A stretch of 33,299 nt of DNA. It comes from Nonomuraea basaltis. Lineage in GTDB: Bacteria > Actinomycetota > Actinomycetes > Streptosporangiales > Streptosporangiaceae. Under the pieces are notes generated by a model that saw only the letters and a program-made list of their open reading frames with translations, was not told the DNA's origin and did not search any database. The first letter of the stretch is position 1, and every line of letters starts with the position of its first letter. The stretch is taken from NCBI RefSeq assembly GCF_005893125.1, contig NZ_VCJS01000142.1, positions 1 to 33,299 on the forward strand, written 5' to 3'. The position numbers and the translations under genes are program-made. Shown piece after piece: positions 32,301 through 33,299 of this stretch.

Positions 32301-33299
32301 TGCACGCGGTGACCGGGCTACGGCTCACCCCCACCCTGGTATTCGATCATCCCACTCCCCGCGCGCTGGCGATGCATCTGGACGCCGCCCTCTCCGGCAC
32401 CGCTGCCCGCCGCCCGGCCCCGGCCGCCCCGCGCGGCGGCTCCGCCGGTGATGCCGCTGGTGATGCCGCTGGTGATCTCATTGCTGTTGTCGGGATGGCC
32501 TGCCGTTTCCCCGGTCAGGTCACCAGCCCCGAAGACCTGTGGCAACTCCTGATCGACGACCGCGATGGCATCACCGGCTTCCCCACCGACCGAGGCTGGG
32601 ACATCACCGGCATCTACGACCCGGAGCCCGGCAAGCTGGGTCGCACCTACACCCGGCAGGGCGGGTTCCTGCACGACGCGGCGTACTTCGACCCCGCTCC
32701 GTTTGATATCGGCCCGCGGGAGGCCACCGCCATGGACCCGCAGCAGCGGCTGCTGCTCGAAGCGTCCTGGGAGGCCCTGGAGCGCGCCGGCATCGACCCA
32801 TCCGGGCTGCGCGGCACCCCGACCGGTGTGTTCGCCGGAGTGATGTACCACGACTGGGGCACCCGGCCGGGCCGGGTGCCGGAGGAGTATGCCGGCTACC
32901 TGGGCAACGGCAGCCTGGCCAGTGTGGTGTCCGGGCGGGTGGCGTACGCGTTCGGCTTGGAGGGGCCGGCGGTGTCGGTGGACACGGCGTGTTCGTCATC
33001 GCTGGTGGCGTTGCATCTGGCGGCGCAGGCGTTGCGTGCGGGAGAGTGTGATCTGGCGCTGGCCGGTGGGGTGACGGTGATGGCCACGCCGGACACCTTC
33101 ACCGACTTCGGCCTCCAGCGGGGGTTGGCCGCTGATGGGAGGTGTAAGTCGTTTGCCGAGGCGGCTGATGGGGTCGGCTGGGGCGAGGGTGTGGGCGTGC
33201 TGGTGGTGGAGCGGTTGTCGGATGCCCGGCGTCGTGGGCATCGGGTGCTGGCGGTGCTGCGCGGCTCGGCGGTGAACCAGGACGGTGCCTCGAACGGGC
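26393..33299 (+). CDS. type I modular polyketide synthase, 3'-partial (ACP-KS-AT-DH-KR-ACP-KS...)
   Basis: Open from ATG 26393 (TGATG overlap with the ligase gene) to the window end: 2302 codons, no stop. A loading ACP at residues about 22-100 has Ser66 (GLDSL). KS1 at 131-555 has Cys303 in DTACSGAIVSLHLA (usual form CSSSL), HGTGT and SNLGH. AT at about 712-1030 has Ser835 in GHSLGE and the HAFH motif (934-937) that marks malonyl-CoA. DH from about 1145 has His1178 in DHAINATPILP, with Ala where HxxxGxxxxP has Gly, plus YGPAF and HPALLDAALH. KR has TGGTGGLG (1633-1640), VDD in the B-type LDD position and Tyr1776. An ACP has Ser1960 (GFDSL), then KS2 from about 2030 with a normal Cys2200 in CSSSL. 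Module 1 adds a malonyl unit and reduces it to the alkene. There is no loading AT, so the starter must be charged in trans, presumably by the preceding fusion. Confidence 0.95.
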   Translation, partial: MATPGDHGGPSEAGLDGLDELPAAEQRRVLLELVHRETREALLGVEGGELAEVTSNRPFRELGLDSLAAVDLHDRLVTTTGVALPMTLAFDYPTPALVADYIRAAVLGLPVPEPAAGRANLLDATPDADVDPIVLVGIGCRFPGGVDSAEGLWRIFAEEREVLGDFPTDRGWDLENLFDPNPDAPGKSYVRRGGFLPDATGFDADFFGINPREALAMDPQQRVVLETSWAALEHAGIDPTSLRDRPVGTFFGAEVHEYGVRVHEAPEGLDGYLMTGNAPSLVSGRLAYLLGLSGPAITVDTACSGAIVSLHLACASLRSGESSLALVGGVTVMGSPGMFTAFSRQRGLAPDGRVKAFADAADGTAFSEGVGVLVVERLSEARRHGHRVLAVVRGTAINQDGRSNGLTAPSGPAQRRLIRDALAAARLEPADVNAVDAHGTGTALGDPIEAHALLATYGQDRQSPLWLGSAKSNLGHTQAAGGIASVIKMVLAMRHGLLPKTLHVDAPSSKVDWSGGAVELLTEARRWPRVEGRPRRAGVSSFGISGTNAHVILEEPPVEEPSVVGGGTAVPSVEEALAGAGSAERDSITATAPEGDPAATGPVPPVPVVLPVPVVVSAKSQAALRAQAGRLAGFVAGHDEAGPVEVAAGLSRRAALEYRAVLPVADREGLLAGLRALAAGEPATGELAVGGLAAGVLESAAAVVGRVRPGRVAVLFSGQGAQRPGMGRELYAAFPVFARAFDEACALLETELATADAAGVVTGLAGGVGLREIILGETGETGETGGSEAAGSGSGVGGVLDQTVFAQAGLFAVETALYRLLESLGVRPDFVAGHSLGEITAAHVAGVLELADACRLVAARGRLMQALPAGGAMAAIGCGEDVLAPVLAGRGEISVAAVNAPGAVVVSGASDQVAQVVDWARQHGHRTRQLRVSHAFHSPLMEPMLAEFGEVAASLAFHPPTVALVSGVSGRLAGPQITEPGYWVEHVHRPVRFADTVTTLRGHGVGCFLESGPDAQLTPMIEQTLTHHDHHHTGETGGGDGDHAEVLSADGGRGDNYNGGDPAVVALLRRDRDETAQLIAGLGQAWTCGTGVDWTAWPTWTTAPAGPAGARIGHLDLPTYPFQRRHYWLRPAPAGDPAALGLGAADHPLLGAVVEQPDGGAILTGRLSVTAQPWLADHAINATPILPGTAFVELALRAGDQVGCPAIDELTLHTPLELPSRGQVTIRVVAGRSAVDGRRPVEIHSIGEDGVWLRHATGFLSPAPAPGPAAAHEFADWPPPGAEPLDVTGLYPAMANRGYDYGPAFRGLTRAWRRGEEVFVEVGLADGVEATGFGVHPALLDAALHATDLLPGHDQDTALPFAWRGVSLHADGARAARVRLRPDDEAGVRLDLADPVGQPVATVTSLAYRPVPVQWSSSRSAAHQWLHEVVWRPVDVTVSSGGIAADLVIDATEWARVGSADSGLLDRLRRGVGSVLARLREWLTREPGDDARLVVVTRGGVAADGGQVDPLQAAVCGLIRAAQAEHPGRITLVDLETDAETAPGEVALAGASLGRSGDGVADAVAAALACGEPEVALRGGRLWVPRLGRVVSPGLEDVASSWLAPGGAGRVGGEDAGEEPVAAWPVDGTTLITGGTGGLGALVARHLVAGHGVRHLLLVSRRGLDAPGAAELRDELTGLGAEVVVAACDVADRDALAVLLEGIPGTHPLRAVVHAAGVVDDGVITSLSAERVEAVLRPKVDAAWHLDELTRDGDLAQFVVFSSLAGVVDGAGQGNYAAANAFTDALAVARAAADLPAISLAWGPWAEERGMAGRISARDEARMRAAGLVALTAGQGLALLDAGLVAGRPHLVPARFDPAALGRRGAGLPALLRELAGPAARPTADPTRAADPADPAEAAGAAGAAGAVRPVVAALAHLSAPQRQRQLLDVVCGQAAATLGHDTAQAIDADRPFQEFGFDSLTAVELRNRLHAVTGLRLTPTLVFDHPTPRALAMHLDAALSGTAARRPAPAAPRGGSAGDAAGDAAGDLIAVVGMACRFPGQVTSPEDLWQLLIDDRDGITGFPTDRGWDITGIYDPEPGKLGRTYTRQGGFLHDAAYFDPAPFDIGPREATAMDPQQRLLLEASWEALERAGIDPSGLRGTPTGVFAGVMYHDWGTRPGRVPEEYAGYLGNGSLASVVSGRVAYAFGLEGPAVSVDTACSSSLVALHLAAQALRAGECDLALAGGVTVMATPDTFTDFGLQRGLAADGRCKSFAEAADGVGWGEGVGVLVVERLSDARRRGHRVLAVLRGSAVNQDGASNG
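29462..29525 (+). repeat. His-rich insertion in the AT-DH linker
   Basis: Codons in this stretch give THHDHHHTGETGGGDGDH, a low-complexity His/Gly/Asp segment after the AT domain. It is not part of any catalytic motif; it may be slippage or a metal-binding linker. Confidence 0.4.

Noticed and set aside
30605..32305. 566-codon minus-strand open frame
   Set aside because: Antisense to the DH/KR/ACP region of the PKS; no start signal or motif.

Overview
The window is high-GC, GTG-rich DNA from an antibiotic-producing actinomycete. Evidence for this is the ECF sigma factors, a mycothiol-dependent enzyme family, ALF-repeat proteins, several drug-efflux MFS/regulator pairs and a type I modular polyketide synthase (PKS). 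I would place it near Streptosporangiales or Streptomycetales, but the genus cannot be read from the sequence. The first 19 bases match the Tn5/Nextera mosaic end at 18 of 19 positions, so the left edge is probably a contig end with leftover sequencing adapter. The right edge cuts a PKS gene.

Layout. 1-5000 is worn genome: two IS1182-type transposase scraps (about 183-260 and 4696-4840) flank a secreted I36-like inhibitor, an MFS efflux gene that has lost its 5' end, and an intact ECF sigma factor/CU044_5270 membrane protein operon. 5000-8640 holds a SAM methyltransferase, a DUF998 membrane protein, a mycothiol-dependent (MDMPI-like) enzyme and a divergent SigG-like sigma factor with a SnoaL-type tail. 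8640-16310 contains three regulator/efflux sets: MarR with VOC protein and DHA1 MFS; WYL regulator with DHA2 MFS; ArsR/DUF5937 regulator with a second MFS. A serine-recombinase scrap and an orphan ribosome-binding-site stub lie at its left edge. Clear palindromic operator candidates sit in the marR and arsR divergent promoters.

16430-23000 carries two large exported proteins on the minus strand. One is a 1363-residue ALF-repeat, alanine-rich coiled-coil protein whose C-terminus has the HxE...C...C pattern of SCP1.201/DddA-like deaminases. The other is a trypsin-fold protein with both the catalytic His and Ser replaced, fused to six FG-GAP-like repeats. A very strong hairpin lies between them.

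23496-33299 is the start of a biosynthetic gene cluster. It opens with a single-chain fusion of an AMP-forming acyl ligase and a fold-type III PLP decarboxylase, translationally coupled to a PKS laid out as ACP-KS-AT-DH-KR-ACP-KS... The simplest model is that the ligase charges the N-terminal ACP with an amino diacid, the decarboxylase domain trims it on the carrier to an omega-amino acyl starter, and the PKS extends it. Three G-rich direct repeats phased at 10-11 bp upstream of a TANNNT -10 box look like a SARP-type activator site for this operon. The ligase-decarboxylase fusion feeding a loading ACP, and the deaminase-tailed ALF protein, are the two most interesting items.
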